Notes under the pieces: model-generated | Seen by the model: only the letters and a program-made list of their open reading frames with translations | The model's database searches: none | What the model was told of the DNA's origin: nothing | Translations under genes and position numbers: made by a program | Assembly (NCBI GenBank): GCA_031267005.1 | Contig: JAIRZX010000491.1 | Span: forward strand, 1 to 22,283 | Direction of reading: 5' to 3' | From: Deltaproteobacteria bacterium | GTDB lineage: Bacteria > Desulfobacterota > Desulfarculia > Adiutricales > Adiutricaceae | DNA: 22,283 nt | Shown: positions 6,419-13,435 of the stretch, piece by piece | Numbering within the stretch: the stretch's first letter is position 1 | How the letters are laid out: each line of letters starts with the position of its first letter

Positions 6419-8332
6419 GGGCTTTCCGGAGAAGTCGGGCCCGTCACCCTCGCCGCTCCCGGCGTTCTCGACGTTCCCGGCCTCCCCGGCCAGCCCTCCG
6501 CCGCCGACGTCCCCGCCCTTTGCTCCGGGGCCGCCGGAAAGTCCGTCCTCGCCCTCGGCGGGGGGGCGCTGCCTTTCCTTCAACCTGACGCGGAAGGTGT
6601 TGCCCCCCCTCGCGTTTTCGAATACGGCGGCCTCCCCGTCGTAGATCATGGCGATGTGCTTTACGATCGAAAGACCCAAACCGGAGCCGGACTTCTCGCG
6701 GTTCCTCGACTTGGAAAGCGAGTAGAACCTCTCGAAGATCCTCTCCCGCTCGGCGGGGGGTATCGCTGGGCCCCCGTCCTCGACCTCAATCGTTACCGCC
6801 CCGTCCTTGGCGGCGGCGCTCACCTTCACCGTGTCGCCGCCGGAATACTTGACGGCGTTGGACGTGAGGTTCGCGGCGACGCTCACCAGATGCGGGCCGT
6901 AGACCGCGACCTTGCCTCCTGACACCTTGAGCTCCACCTTCTTGCCGTTATAACCGGCGAGCTCTTTGGCCTCCGTCATGGCGGCGGAGAGATCCGCCTC
7001 GGAAGACGCGGCCTCGTCCACGTTCTCCAGGCGGTGGAGGTAGTTCAGATCGTCCAAAATGCCAGAGAGCCTCATGACGTTGCGGCGTATGGTCTCCAGG
7101 AATCCCGTGCGCATGGACTCGGGCATGGCCGGATCCTTCAAGGTCACCTCGGAGGCGGTCATGATGACGGCGAGCGGGGTCTTCAGCTCGTGGGAGATGT
7201 TGCCGACCAGATCCGACTTGTACAGGTCGTACTTCTCGCGGTCGGTCAAATCGTGGAGGATGACGACCCTGCCTTCGCCCTCGCGCGGGTCGGCCGGGGA
7301 GTCCTTCCGGGCGGCCCCCTCCGTTCCTCCCGCCATCTCCGGGCCGCCCGCCGCCTCCGGACCGGCGCCACCCTCCGTGCCGCCGCCCTGGGCCGCGCCG
7401 TTACCCGCGACGGACACGGCTATCACCCTGCCGCCGGCCCTGAGTTCCCCGAAGGCCTCCCCCCTGGCTAAAGCCCCCAGGACGGTTATGAGAGTCGGGT
7501 CGTTAGCGTCGCTAACGGCCTTCGGGATAGCGGCGCCCAGCACCCGCGCCGCGCTCGCGTTGGAATACAGGATGTCGTCGCCGTTAAAGAGTATCACCCC
7601 GTCCCTTATGTTCTCCAGGACGTACTCAAGACGGCGGTTAAGGGCGGCCCGCTCCACGTCCAGCTCCTTGAGCCTCTTGTTCGCTACTGCCAGGGAGAAA
7701 AGGGCCCCGTCCAGGCAGTCGTTCCCGAAGGAGGCTTCCGCCTCCTCGCCCTTCCTCGCCGTGTCGACGGCCCTGCCGAGCTCGCGCATGGTCCTTGCCG
7801 CCCTTCTGTAGGCCAGAAGGGCAAAGGCGGCAACGGCCGCGGCAAGCACGCAAAGGCCTCCGAAGGTCTGGCCCAGGAGCGCCCTTTCCTGCCTCTCGTA
7901 GTATTCGGCAGGGTAGGCGACCCTGAGCGCCGTGTCCGCCTCGAGCCGGTCGGCGTAGTAAATGGTGGGCATGCCGGTCGTGTCGCTCCTGCGCACGGCC
8001 ATGGTGGGCTTCCCGGCGAAGGCGCCCTTGATCTCGGCCCGGTCAGCGTGGTTCTCAAGCGGGGCCTCTGACGACGAGTCGTAGAAGACGTCGCCGTTAC
8101 GGGAGACGAGGGTTATCCTCAAGCCCGTCTCGCCGGCGATCCGGGCGTAAATCCTGCCCCTTTCGGGCGAATCCCCCATCATCGAGACGAGGAGCCACTG
8201 GTTCTGCAGGAGCCGCTCGAACTGCTCGGCGCTCAGGGCTTTGTTCTTCTCCTGGACGAGCACCGCGCCCGCGGCGAGGATTACCGCCGCCGGGAGGAAA
8301 ATGAGCAGGAATAGCCTGTATTTGGATATCAC
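6416..8332 (-). CDS. phoR: PhoR, phosphate-responsive sensor histidine kinase
   Basis: Membrane kinase that phosphorylates PhoB under phosphate limitation. Its 638 residues comprise a membrane segment at about 6-26, an extracytoplasmic domain to about 150, a second membrane segment at 153-175, a linker, and a PAS-like domain at about 233-360. A HisKA domain follows with H381 in NISHELKTPL, then an ATPase domain with N-box NLTSNAVKYS (488-497), DGG (519-521) and GSGLGLS (549-555). Two features are odd: a Gly/Ala/Glu-rich insertion of about 45 residues (311-354) inside the PAS-like domain, and a Gly-rich tail of about 50 residues after the kinase core. The start is GTG with a weak AGGCAC site. 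The large periplasmic domain, unlike the short one of E. coli PhoR, resembles the Bacillus/deltaproteobacterial type. It follows phoB by 118 bases. Confidence 0.93.
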   Translation of the reverse strand: MISKYRLFLLIFLPAAVILAAGAVLVQEKNKALSAEQFERLLQNQWLLVSMMGDSPERGRIYARIAGETGLRITLVSRNGDVFYDSSSEAPLENHADRAEIKGAFAGKPTMAVRRSDTTGMPTIYYADRLEADTALRVAYPAEYYERQERALLGQTFGGLCVLAAAVAAFALLAYRRAARTMRELGRAVDTARKGEEAEASFGNDCLDGALFSLAVANKRLKELDVERAALNRRLEYVLENIRDGVILFNGDDILYSNASAARVLGAAIPKAVSDANDPTLITVLGALARGEAFGELRAGGRVIAVSVAGNGAAQGGGTEGGAGPEAAGGPEMAGGTEGAARKDSPADPREGEGRVVILHDLTDREKYDLYKSDLVGNISHELKTPLAVIMTASEVTLKDPAMPESMRTGFLETIRRNVMRLSGILDDLNYLHRLENVDEAASSEADLSAAMTEAKELAGYNGKKVELKVSGGKVAVYGPHLVSVAANLTSNAVKYSGGDTVKVSAAAKDGAVTIEVEDGGPAIPPAERERIFERFYSLSKSRNREKSGSGLGLSIVKHIAMIYDGEAAVFENARGGNTFRVRLKERQRPPAEGEDGLSGGPGAKGGDVGGGGLAGEAGNVENAGSGEGDGPDFSGKP

Positions 8333-8450
8333 TAGCGTGCCTGTTGTTTCTCTCGAACCGGCCCCGCGTCGCCCGGTCCAGGACCCGTCAGCTCGAACCG
8401 CCCGCCCCCCTCCCGGTCGGAGGCTTCCGGCCGGGCACCGCGCCGCACGG

Positions 8451-9125
8451 TCAGCCCCCGGCCGACCACAGGTAACCTATCTTCGGGAGGGTCTTGATCC
8501 ACGCGCCCCTCGCGCCCAGCTTCTTCCGGAGCATGGCGACGTGGGCGTCCACGGTCCGGCTCACGAGTTCGGCTTCGTAGCCCCAGATGGTGTTCAAAAG
8601 CTGGTTGCGGGTAAAAACCTTCTCCGGCTTGCGGACGAACAGGCTCAGGAGATCGAACTCCTTCTGGGTGAGCTGTATGGCCTCCCCGGCGACGGCCGCC
8701 CTTCTGGACTCGGGATCGACCGTCACGTCCCCGCTTACGATCGTGCCGGAGTGGGCGGGAGAGCCCCCCGCCCTCCTTAACGCGGCCTTGATCTTCGCCT
8801 CCAGGAGCCTCATGCTGAAGGGCTTGGGAAGATAGTCGTCGGCGCCGTGCTCCAGGCCTTTGATGATGTCTTCCTCGCCGGTCCTGGCGGAGATGATGAT
8901 GACCGGGACCGTCTGGTTCTTCCGCCTGACGATGTCCAGGAACTGGAGCCCCTGGAGTCCCGGGAGCATGAGATCCAGCAGGATCAGATCCGGGATCCCC
9001 TCTTCTACAAGGATGAGGGCGTCGTTGGCGTTGCCCGCCCCCGTCACCTTGAAATTCAGGCTTGTCAAGCCGTACTCAAGAAGCTCGCGGAGCTCCCTCT
9101 CGTCTTCTATGACCAGTATCTGCAT
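8451..9125 (-). CDS. phoB: PhoB, OmpR-family response regulator of the phosphate regulon
   Basis: Transcription factor activated by PhoR. The 224 residues hold a receiver domain at 1-115 with the acidic pocket E7/D8, the phosphoacceptor D51 (in LILLDLMLPG), the switch S79 and K101 (in YLPKPF). A winged-helix DNA-binding domain covers about 128-222, with LTQKEFDLLSLFV, the recognition-helix region SRTVDAHVAMLRKKLG, and the terminal wing KTLPKIGYLW. Length and all key residues are normal. The start has a CAGGG site just upstream. It lies 53 bases after phoU and is read before phoR. The likely target is the 7-mer array upstream of pstC. Confidence 0.95.
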   Translation of the reverse strand: MQILVIEDERELRELLEYGLTSLNFKVTGAGNANDALILVEEGIPDLILLDLMLPGLQGLQFLDIVRRKNQTVPVIIISARTGEEDIIKGLEHGADDYLPKPFSMRLLEAKIKAALRRAGGSPAHSGTIVSGDVTVDPESRRAAVAGEAIQLTQKEFDLLSLFVRKPEKVFTRNQLLNTIWGYEAELVSRTVDAHVAMLRKKLGARGAWIKTLPKIGYLWSAGG

Positions 9126-9178
9126 ATGCCCTGCCGCCCCGAAAGGCTAACTTCCCGCCCGGCGACCCCCGGACGTTT

Positions 9179-9859
9179 TCAGGCGCCGGGATCGGCGTCC
9201 TTCAACCTCGCGCCCCCGTGGCGGACTACGGTGCCGTCGGCCACGTAGGGAGCCAGGGCGGCGATGTTCTTGGCGTGGTCGGCTACCCTCTCCACGCGCC
9301 GTATCACGTTGATGAGCGAGACCGCGTCTATGGCGGCGGCCGGGTCCTTAGTGATGAGCGCCACGAGGCTCCGGTTCAGCTCGGTCTGCATCCGGCCTAT
9401 CTCCACGTCCTCGCCTGACAGCTCGAAGTAGCGCGCCGGGTCCGTCGAGAAGAAGGACTCGGCGGCGGCACCGAGCATGACTCCGGCTTTGGAGGCCATC
9501 TTACCAAAATCTGGGAGGCTTTCCAGAAGGGGCACGTAACTGTGGCGGAATACCGACGAGGCAATGATGGCGCTGTGGTCGCCTACCCTCTCAAGATCGC
9601 AGATGAGGCGCAAGACGGCCGCTACGTACCTGAGCTCCGAAGCCTTGGGGGCGTGGAGCGCGAGCATGGTGAGGCACATGCCTTCCAGTTCCACCTCAAG
9701 CTCGTCCACCCTGTCGTCCCGGTCCCTCACTTCGGCCCCCAATCCGAGATCGTGGACGCCCACGGCCTTCACCGCGTCCGAGAACATGTCCACCACGTGC
9801 GAGCTCATTTCGGCGGACTTCACCTTTATCTTCTTGAGCTTCTCCTCGATCATCACCAT
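9179..9859 (-). CDS. phoU: PhoU, phosphate transport and signalling regulator
   Basis: Cytoplasmic, peripheral membrane protein that couples the Pst transporter to PhoR inhibition and limits phosphate uptake. At 226 residues it has normal length and shows the two-fold three-helix repeat of the family. The first half has DRVDELEVELEG and DLERVGDHSAIIA; the second has EIGRMQTELNR and RRVERVADHAKNIA. The acidic/Arg metal-binding motif D..ER..DH is complete in the first repeat and slightly altered (RRVERVADH) in the second. The ATG at 9859 follows AAGGGGTGAG; the ATG two codons later is less well placed. It lies downstream of pstB after 176 bases and upstream of phoB. Confidence 0.95.
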   Translation of the reverse strand: MVMIEEKLKKIKVKSAEMSSHVVDMFSDAVKAVGVHDLGLGAEVRDRDDRVDELEVELEGMCLTMLALHAPKASELRYVAAVLRLICDLERVGDHSAIIASSVFRHSYVPLLESLPDFGKMASKAGVMLGAAAESFFSTDPARYFELSGEDVEIGRMQTELNRSLVALITKDPAAAIDAVSLINVIRRVERVADHAKNIAALAPYVADGTVVRHGGARLKDADPGA

Positions 9860-10035
9860 CCGCTCACCCCTTTTTCCGTAATACCCGTCGTGTGTGCCCT
9901 CAGGAGGGCAACATCCCCCAACGGGGCCGCCCTAAACCTCGCCGCCTGCCGGGCCGCCTACCGGGCCGCCCAAGACCTCGCCGCTCGCCGCCGAGGCGCC
10001 GTAGCGGGGCGGCTGTCCCCCGAGCCCTTCGCGGC
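9860..10035. repeat. pstB-phoU spacer with GGGCCGCCC repeats
   Basis: A 176-bp non-coding spacer. GGGCCGCC[C/T] occurs at about 9924, 9951 and 9963. The outer two are each followed by a nearly shared ACCTCGCCGC, giving a 39-bp direct duplication. GCCCTC-AG-GAGGGC at 9896-9909 is a short palindrome. I see no promoter. Confidence 0.5.
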
Positions 10036-10791
10036 TCACCCGAACCTTCCCAGCACGTATTCCTCGGTCATCTTGTGCTTGGGCTTCGTGAAAATGATTT
10101 CCGTGCGGTCGTACTCCACGAGCTTTCCGATGTACATGAGCGCGGTGTAGTCCGAAATCCTCGCCGCCTGCTGCATGTTATGCGTGACCGCCACGATGGT
10201 CACCTCCTTCTTCAGCTCCACCATCAGATCCTCTATCTTCTGGGTGGAGACCGGGTCGAGGGCGCTGGTGGACTCGTCAAAGAGGACCGCCTCGGGGTCG
10301 ACAGCGAGAGTCCTCGCTATCACGAGCCTTTGCTGCTGGCCGCCGGACAGCCCCAGGGCGCTCTCCTTCAAACGGTCCTTCACCTCTTCCCACAAGGCGG
10401 CCTGCCTGAGCGATTTTTCCACCTTCTCCTTTAAGAGCGCGGTGTTCCTGACCTTCCTTAGCCTCAGCCCGTAAGCTATGTTCTCGAAGACGCTCATGGG
10501 AAACGGCGTGGGCTTCTGGAAGACCATGCCGAGCGAGCTCCTTAGCGTGATAAGGTCCTCGCCCTTATCCAGGATATTCCTCCCGTCCATTACAATCTCG
10601 CCCTCGTAGCGGTTGCCGGGATAAAGGTCGTGCATCCGGTTGAAACACCTCAAAAGCGTCGTCTTGCCGCACCCCGAAGGGCCGATGAGCGACGTGACGC
10701 AGTTGCGCCTTATGGGAAGCGTCACTCCGTCTAACGACTTGTTAGACCCGTAATAGAAGTTCAGGTTATTTACCGTTAGAAGATCCATCAT
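10036..10791 (-). CDS. pstB: PstB, ATPase of the phosphate ABC importer
   Basis: Cytoplasmic ATP-hydrolysing subunit that powers PstC/PstA. The start is placed at the ATG at 10791 (MMDLLTVNNLNFYYG, 251 residues), because GGGGCAAGAG precedes it and homologues begin here. An ATG at 10815 adds eight residues but has no ribosome site. Walker A is GPSGCGKTT (37-45). The Q-loop MVFQKPTPFPMS, the signature LSGGQQQRL, the Walker B region VLFDESTSALDP and the H-loop VTHNMQQAAR are all present. The Walker B Glu is followed by Ser where PstB proteins nearly always have Pro (DES rather than DEP). The C-terminus EEYVLGRFG matches the family. The 269-base gap from pstA holds a strong hairpin. Confidence 0.96.
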   Translation of the reverse strand: MMDLLTVNNLNFYYGSNKSLDGVTLPIRRNCVTSLIGPSGCGKTTLLRCFNRMHDLYPGNRYEGEIVMDGRNILDKGEDLITLRSSLGMVFQKPTPFPMSVFENIAYGLRLRKVRNTALLKEKVEKSLRQAALWEEVKDRLKESALGLSGGQQQRLVIARTLAVDPEAVLFDESTSALDPVSTQKIEDLMVELKKEVTIVAVTHNMQQAARISDYTALMYIGKLVEYDRTEIIFTKPKHKMTEEYVLGRFG

Positions 10792-10850
10792 TCTCTTGCC
10801 CCGCACTTTAGGCATTTCGGAATCAACCCGCCAATTACTGAATCTTTAGA

Positions 10851-10873
10851 AACGCGTTCCAACCAAACGCGTT
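10851..10873. repeat. paired AACGCGTT palindromes upstream of pstB
   Basis: The 8-bp self-palindrome AACGCGTT occurs at 10851-10858 and again at 10866-10873, a 15-bp period, about 60 bases before the pstB start. Two palindromes at near 1.5 helical turns could be a dimer-binding operator; no regulator is evident. Confidence 0.45.
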
Positions 10874-10992
10874 GCCCATGCTCTCGACGAACCCTCTTAC
10901 CCCAAAATCTTGCCGTAAGCGAACTTGCCGACAGAAGTTGCTGACGTTATGGGCATTCCGAAGCAATCCCCTCACGGCTCCGTTCACACTGC

Positions 10993-11019
10993 CGGGAGGC
11001 CGCCCCGCGCGGCCTCCCG
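10993..11019. promoter_or_regulatory. strong hairpin between pstA and pstB
   Basis: CGGGAGGCCGC (10993-11003) and GCGGCCTCCCG (11009-11019) form a perfect 11-bp stem with a five-base loop. It lies about 65 bases after the pstA stop. No T tract follows on either strand. It is a candidate 3'-end stabiliser or attenuation point that would lower pstB-phoU-phoBR transcripts relative to pstCA. Confidence 0.65.
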
Positions 11020-11084
11020 CGCCGCTTATCAGGCCAGCTAAAGGGTCGGCCCCTCTAAGATCCTGGGCGCCTGCGCCATTGTCC

Positions 11085-11927
11085 TCATTTGCCTTGCCTT
11101 AACTTGATGAGAAGCCTTCCAGTGACGTTTAAGACCAACACTGCGGCTGTGACCGCGAAAGCAGCGCCCCAGGCAAGCGACACCCAGGACTCGTAAGGCG
11201 AGGCCGCGTACTGGTAGATCGTGACCGTCAAGGACGGCACCGGACGGCCCATGTTCAGCGAAAAGTGTCCGCTGTTAAAGGACGTGAACAGGAGGGGCGC
11301 CGTTTCGCCCGCGGCCCTCGCCGCCGCCAGGAGCACGCCGGTGAAGATTCCCCCGGCGGCGGAGCGCCATACGACGCCCATTATCACCTTGTGGTAAGGG
11401 GCGCCGAGGGCGAATGCCGCTTCCCTTAAGCTCCAGGGCACCATGGAAGTCATGCTCTCGGTCGTCCGGACTATAATCGGGAGGACGATTATCGCGAGCG
11501 CCGCCGCCCCCGCCCAGCCGTTGAACCCCCCGAAGGGCTTCACCAGAATCGCGTAGACGAAAGCCCCGGTAACGATCGAAGGGATGCTTACCGCCATGTC
11601 GGACACCGCCGAGATTATCTTAGACAGCTTCATGTTCCTCCCGTATTCAGAAAGGAAGGTCCCGGCAAGCACGCCAGCCGGAACGCCGGCGGCCAACGCC
11701 GCGGCCGTTAAGAGTATCTGGCCAAGGAAGGCGCTCCGGAGCCCCCCGCCCTCCATTCCGGGCGGGGCGGGATCGTTCGCGAAGAGCGTCCAGCCGAAGG
11801 AGGAAAGCCCGTTTTTCAAAACGTCGTAAAGTATCAGGAGCAACAGCCCGAGCCCGACAGCGGCGCAACTCGCGGCGACCCCCATGGCTATCGCGTTGTT
11901 TATCTTCCTTTTCCGGATCCCGGTCAT
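11085..11927 (-). CDS. pstA: PstA, phosphate importer permease subunit
   Basis: Inner-membrane permease that pairs with PstC to form the phosphate channel. It has 280 residues, about six membrane segments and a short cytoplasmic N-terminus (MTGIRKRKIN). The EAA loop that docks on PstB is clear: MVPWSLREAAFALGAPYHKVIMGVVWRSAAGGIFTG... (about 160-200). RAAGETAPLLFT follows, a PstA hallmark. The ATG overlaps the pstC stop as ATGA and is preceded by AAGGAGA, so the two subunits are translationally coupled, as expected for a one-to-one complex. Confidence 0.96.
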   Translation of the reverse strand: MTGIRKRKINNAIAMGVAASCAAVGLGLLLLILYDVLKNGLSSFGWTLFANDPAPPGMEGGGLRSAFLGQILLTAAALAAGVPAGVLAGTFLSEYGRNMKLSKIISAVSDMAVSIPSIVTGAFVYAILVKPFGGFNGWAGAAALAIIVLPIIVRTTESMTSMVPWSLREAAFALGAPYHKVIMGVVWRSAAGGIFTGVLLAAARAAGETAPLLFTSFNSGHFSLNMGRPVPSLTVTIYQYAASPYESWVSLAWGAAFAVTAAVLVLNVTGRLLIKLRQGK

Positions 11928-12844
11928 TTCTCCTTACCCTTCACGAGCCTTCTTCCGACGCCCAGCGCCAGGAAGTTGGCGATAAAGAGGACCAGCGCCA
12001 GGGTGAACAGGGAGCTCAGCTGGATGCCGCCCGCCTCGTTAAACTCGTTAGCTATTACGGAGGTGATGGTGGTATAGGGGCTGAATAGGGAATCCAAGGA
12101 AGCGTGGCGGTTGCCTATCACGTAAGCCACGGCCATGGTTTCTCCCAAAGCCCTTCCCATGGCGATGATGACCCCGCCGCCTACAGCCGAGGCAGACTGG
12201 GCGGAGACCACTTTCCTAACGGTCTCCCAGCGCGTGGCGCCCAAGGCGTAGGACGACTCCTTCAAGACGTCGGGAACCTGCTCGAAGGCGTCCCGCGCGA
12301 TGCTGGTGATAAAGGGAATTATCATGACGGCGAGCACCAGAGAGGCCGAAAAGAGGTTCACGCCCCCGGCGGACTTGGTCACGAAGAAGCTCCCTATGAG
12401 CGGGACTCCTCCCAGGGCCGACCCCACTGCGGGCTGCACCCACTCGTCCAGGAAAGGCGCAAGCACGAAGAGCCCCCACATGCCGTAAATTATGCTGGGT
12501 ATAGCCGCCAGGAGTTCGATCGCGGCTCCAAAAGCCCCTCTCAGCCGGTGCGGGCATATCTCGGTAAGGAACACGGCCGTGCCCAAGGACAGCGGAACCG
12601 CCGCCAAAAGCGCTATGCCGGTGGAGACGACAGTGCCTGTAAGAGGCCTCAACGCGCCGTAGATCTCTCGCGTGTAGTTCCAGTCGCGCCCGCCCAAAAA
12701 AGCTCCTATCCCGAAATGTTTAAGCGCCGGGAAGGACTCCATGAGTATGACTGCCAGAATTCCTACCACGATTCCCAGCACGCTGACGGCGGCCAGGCAG
12801 GTCAAGGCCTTGAAGAGTAAGTTTTTTCGGTGGTCCGCGCTCAT
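11924..12844 (-). CDS. pstC: PstC, phosphate importer permease subunit
   Basis: Inner-membrane partner of PstA. The chosen start at 12844 gives 306 residues (MSADHRKNLLFKALT...). A further upstream in-frame ATG at 13003 would add 53 residues with no family similarity and would read through the likely regulatory DNA. There are about six membrane segments, and ELLAAIPSIIYGMWGLF and the EAA loop EQVPDVLKESSYALGATRWETVRKVV are diagnostic. GRALGETMAVAYVIGN is the PstC counterpart of PstA's RAAGETAPLL. No Shine-Dalgarno is visible at 12844, so initiation may be leaderless or structure-dependent. It is the first gene of the locus, with a candidate PhoB array 23 bases upstream. Confidence 0.93.
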   Translation of the reverse strand: MSADHRKNLLFKALTCLAAVSVLGIVVGILAVILMESFPALKHFGIGAFLGGRDWNYTREIYGALRPLTGTVVSTGIALLAAVPLSLGTAVFLTEICPHRLRGAFGAAIELLAAIPSIIYGMWGLFVLAPFLDEWVQPAVGSALGGVPLIGSFFVTKSAGGVNLFSASLVLAVMIIPFITSIARDAFEQVPDVLKESSYALGATRWETVRKVVSAQSASAVGGGVIIAMGRALGETMAVAYVIGNRHASLDSLFSPYTTITSVIANEFNEAGGIQLSSLFTLALVLFIANFLALGVGRRLVKGKEK

Positions 12845-12850
12845 GGGGCA

Positions 12851-12875
12851 GGTTTTACGCCGCCTGTGTAAAACC
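12851..12875. promoter_or_regulatory. inverted repeat next to the pstC start
   Basis: GGTTTTAC (12851-12858) and GTAAAACC (12868-12875) are perfect 8-bp inverted arms with a 9-bp spacer, ending six bases from the pstC ATG. The outer arm contains the last 7-mer of the 11-bp array. It could be an operator or a 5'-end hairpin in the pstC message. Confidence 0.6.
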
Positions 12876-12906
12876 GGTATCGAAAAGTTGTTAAATAAAT
12901 GTAAAA
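12867..12906 (-). promoter_or_regulatory. candidate Pho box array (PhoB binding region) upstream of pstC
   Basis: Read on the minus strand, four 7-mers lie exactly 11 bp apart: TTTTACA (12906-12900), TTTAACA (12895-12889), TTCGATA (12884-12878) and TTTTACA (12873-12867). PhoB-family regulators bind direct repeats with an 11-bp period. The best-known 7-mer (CTGTCAT) is not matched, but the TT[A/T]ACA core is the Bacillus PhoP type. A lone CTGTCA lies at 12933-12938 on the plus strand. Confidence 0.5.
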
Positions 12907-13435
12907 TCAATACGCGCTGGTCTATTCCGCCCCTGTCAGAACGGAGCTTTTCCGGCCCATGTCCCTCCCTCACCTTCTCCGGCCCATAACCGCATGCGAG
13001 CAATAAACGGAAGGAACCGAGGAAAGCGGTACCGCATCGCGCTCCCTGCGTGCGATTACAAAAGAAAGTTTAAAGACTTTACGCAAGTTCTGGGAAGTTA
13101 GCGTAAGCTTGCAGTCGCCTGTTAGATCTGACGTAAACAACGATCACATAACGCATTGGAGCACGATCCGCCCAGCCGGAAAATTTCGAGCGCCTTATCA
13201 GCCGACGCCTCGCCTCGGACGAAATGAAATTTTCCCCGTAAGGAACTTGCCGAAATGGTCGTAAAGGCCTATTCAAACAAGGCCACAGAGCCCACCGGGA
13301 CGATCAAGAGGTCCGCGTAGGCCATGAAGGCCGAGAGGGCCGTAACGGCCGAACTTGTCGGACGGGCCGGGTCGGAATTCAAGTTCAAGCGCGAACTCTG
13401 CAGGTCCGCAGACGTCGTTAAAGCCGAAACTCGAA
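12907..13435. other. intergenic region between gene A and pstC
   Basis: About 530 bp without a supported gene, moderately lower in GC near 13040-13270. GGAAAATTTC (13178-13187) and GAAATTTTCC (13226-13235) form a perfect 10-bp inverted repeat 38 bp apart. The stretch 13266-13370 has many GGCC tetramers at roughly 10-bp steps. No convincing terminator for the upstream membrane-protein run is seen. Confidence 0.6.

Noticed and set aside
6158..6922. A 254-codon plus-strand frame starting in the AT-rich island
   Set aside because: Two thirds of it is antisense to phoR. The start is a GTG with no ribosome site, and no domain is recognisable. The first 80 codons look vaguely protein-like only because of the local A-rich composition.
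12845..13003. A 53-residue N-terminal extension of PstC
   Set aside because: It has no family similarity and no ribosome site, and would translate through the 11-bp-spaced array; GPEK is repeated because the DNA is repeated.
13079..13276. A 65-codon minus-strand frame between gene A and pstC
   Set aside because: No ribosome site, no recognisable domain, and it spans the 10-bp inverted repeat; a small gene cannot be excluded.
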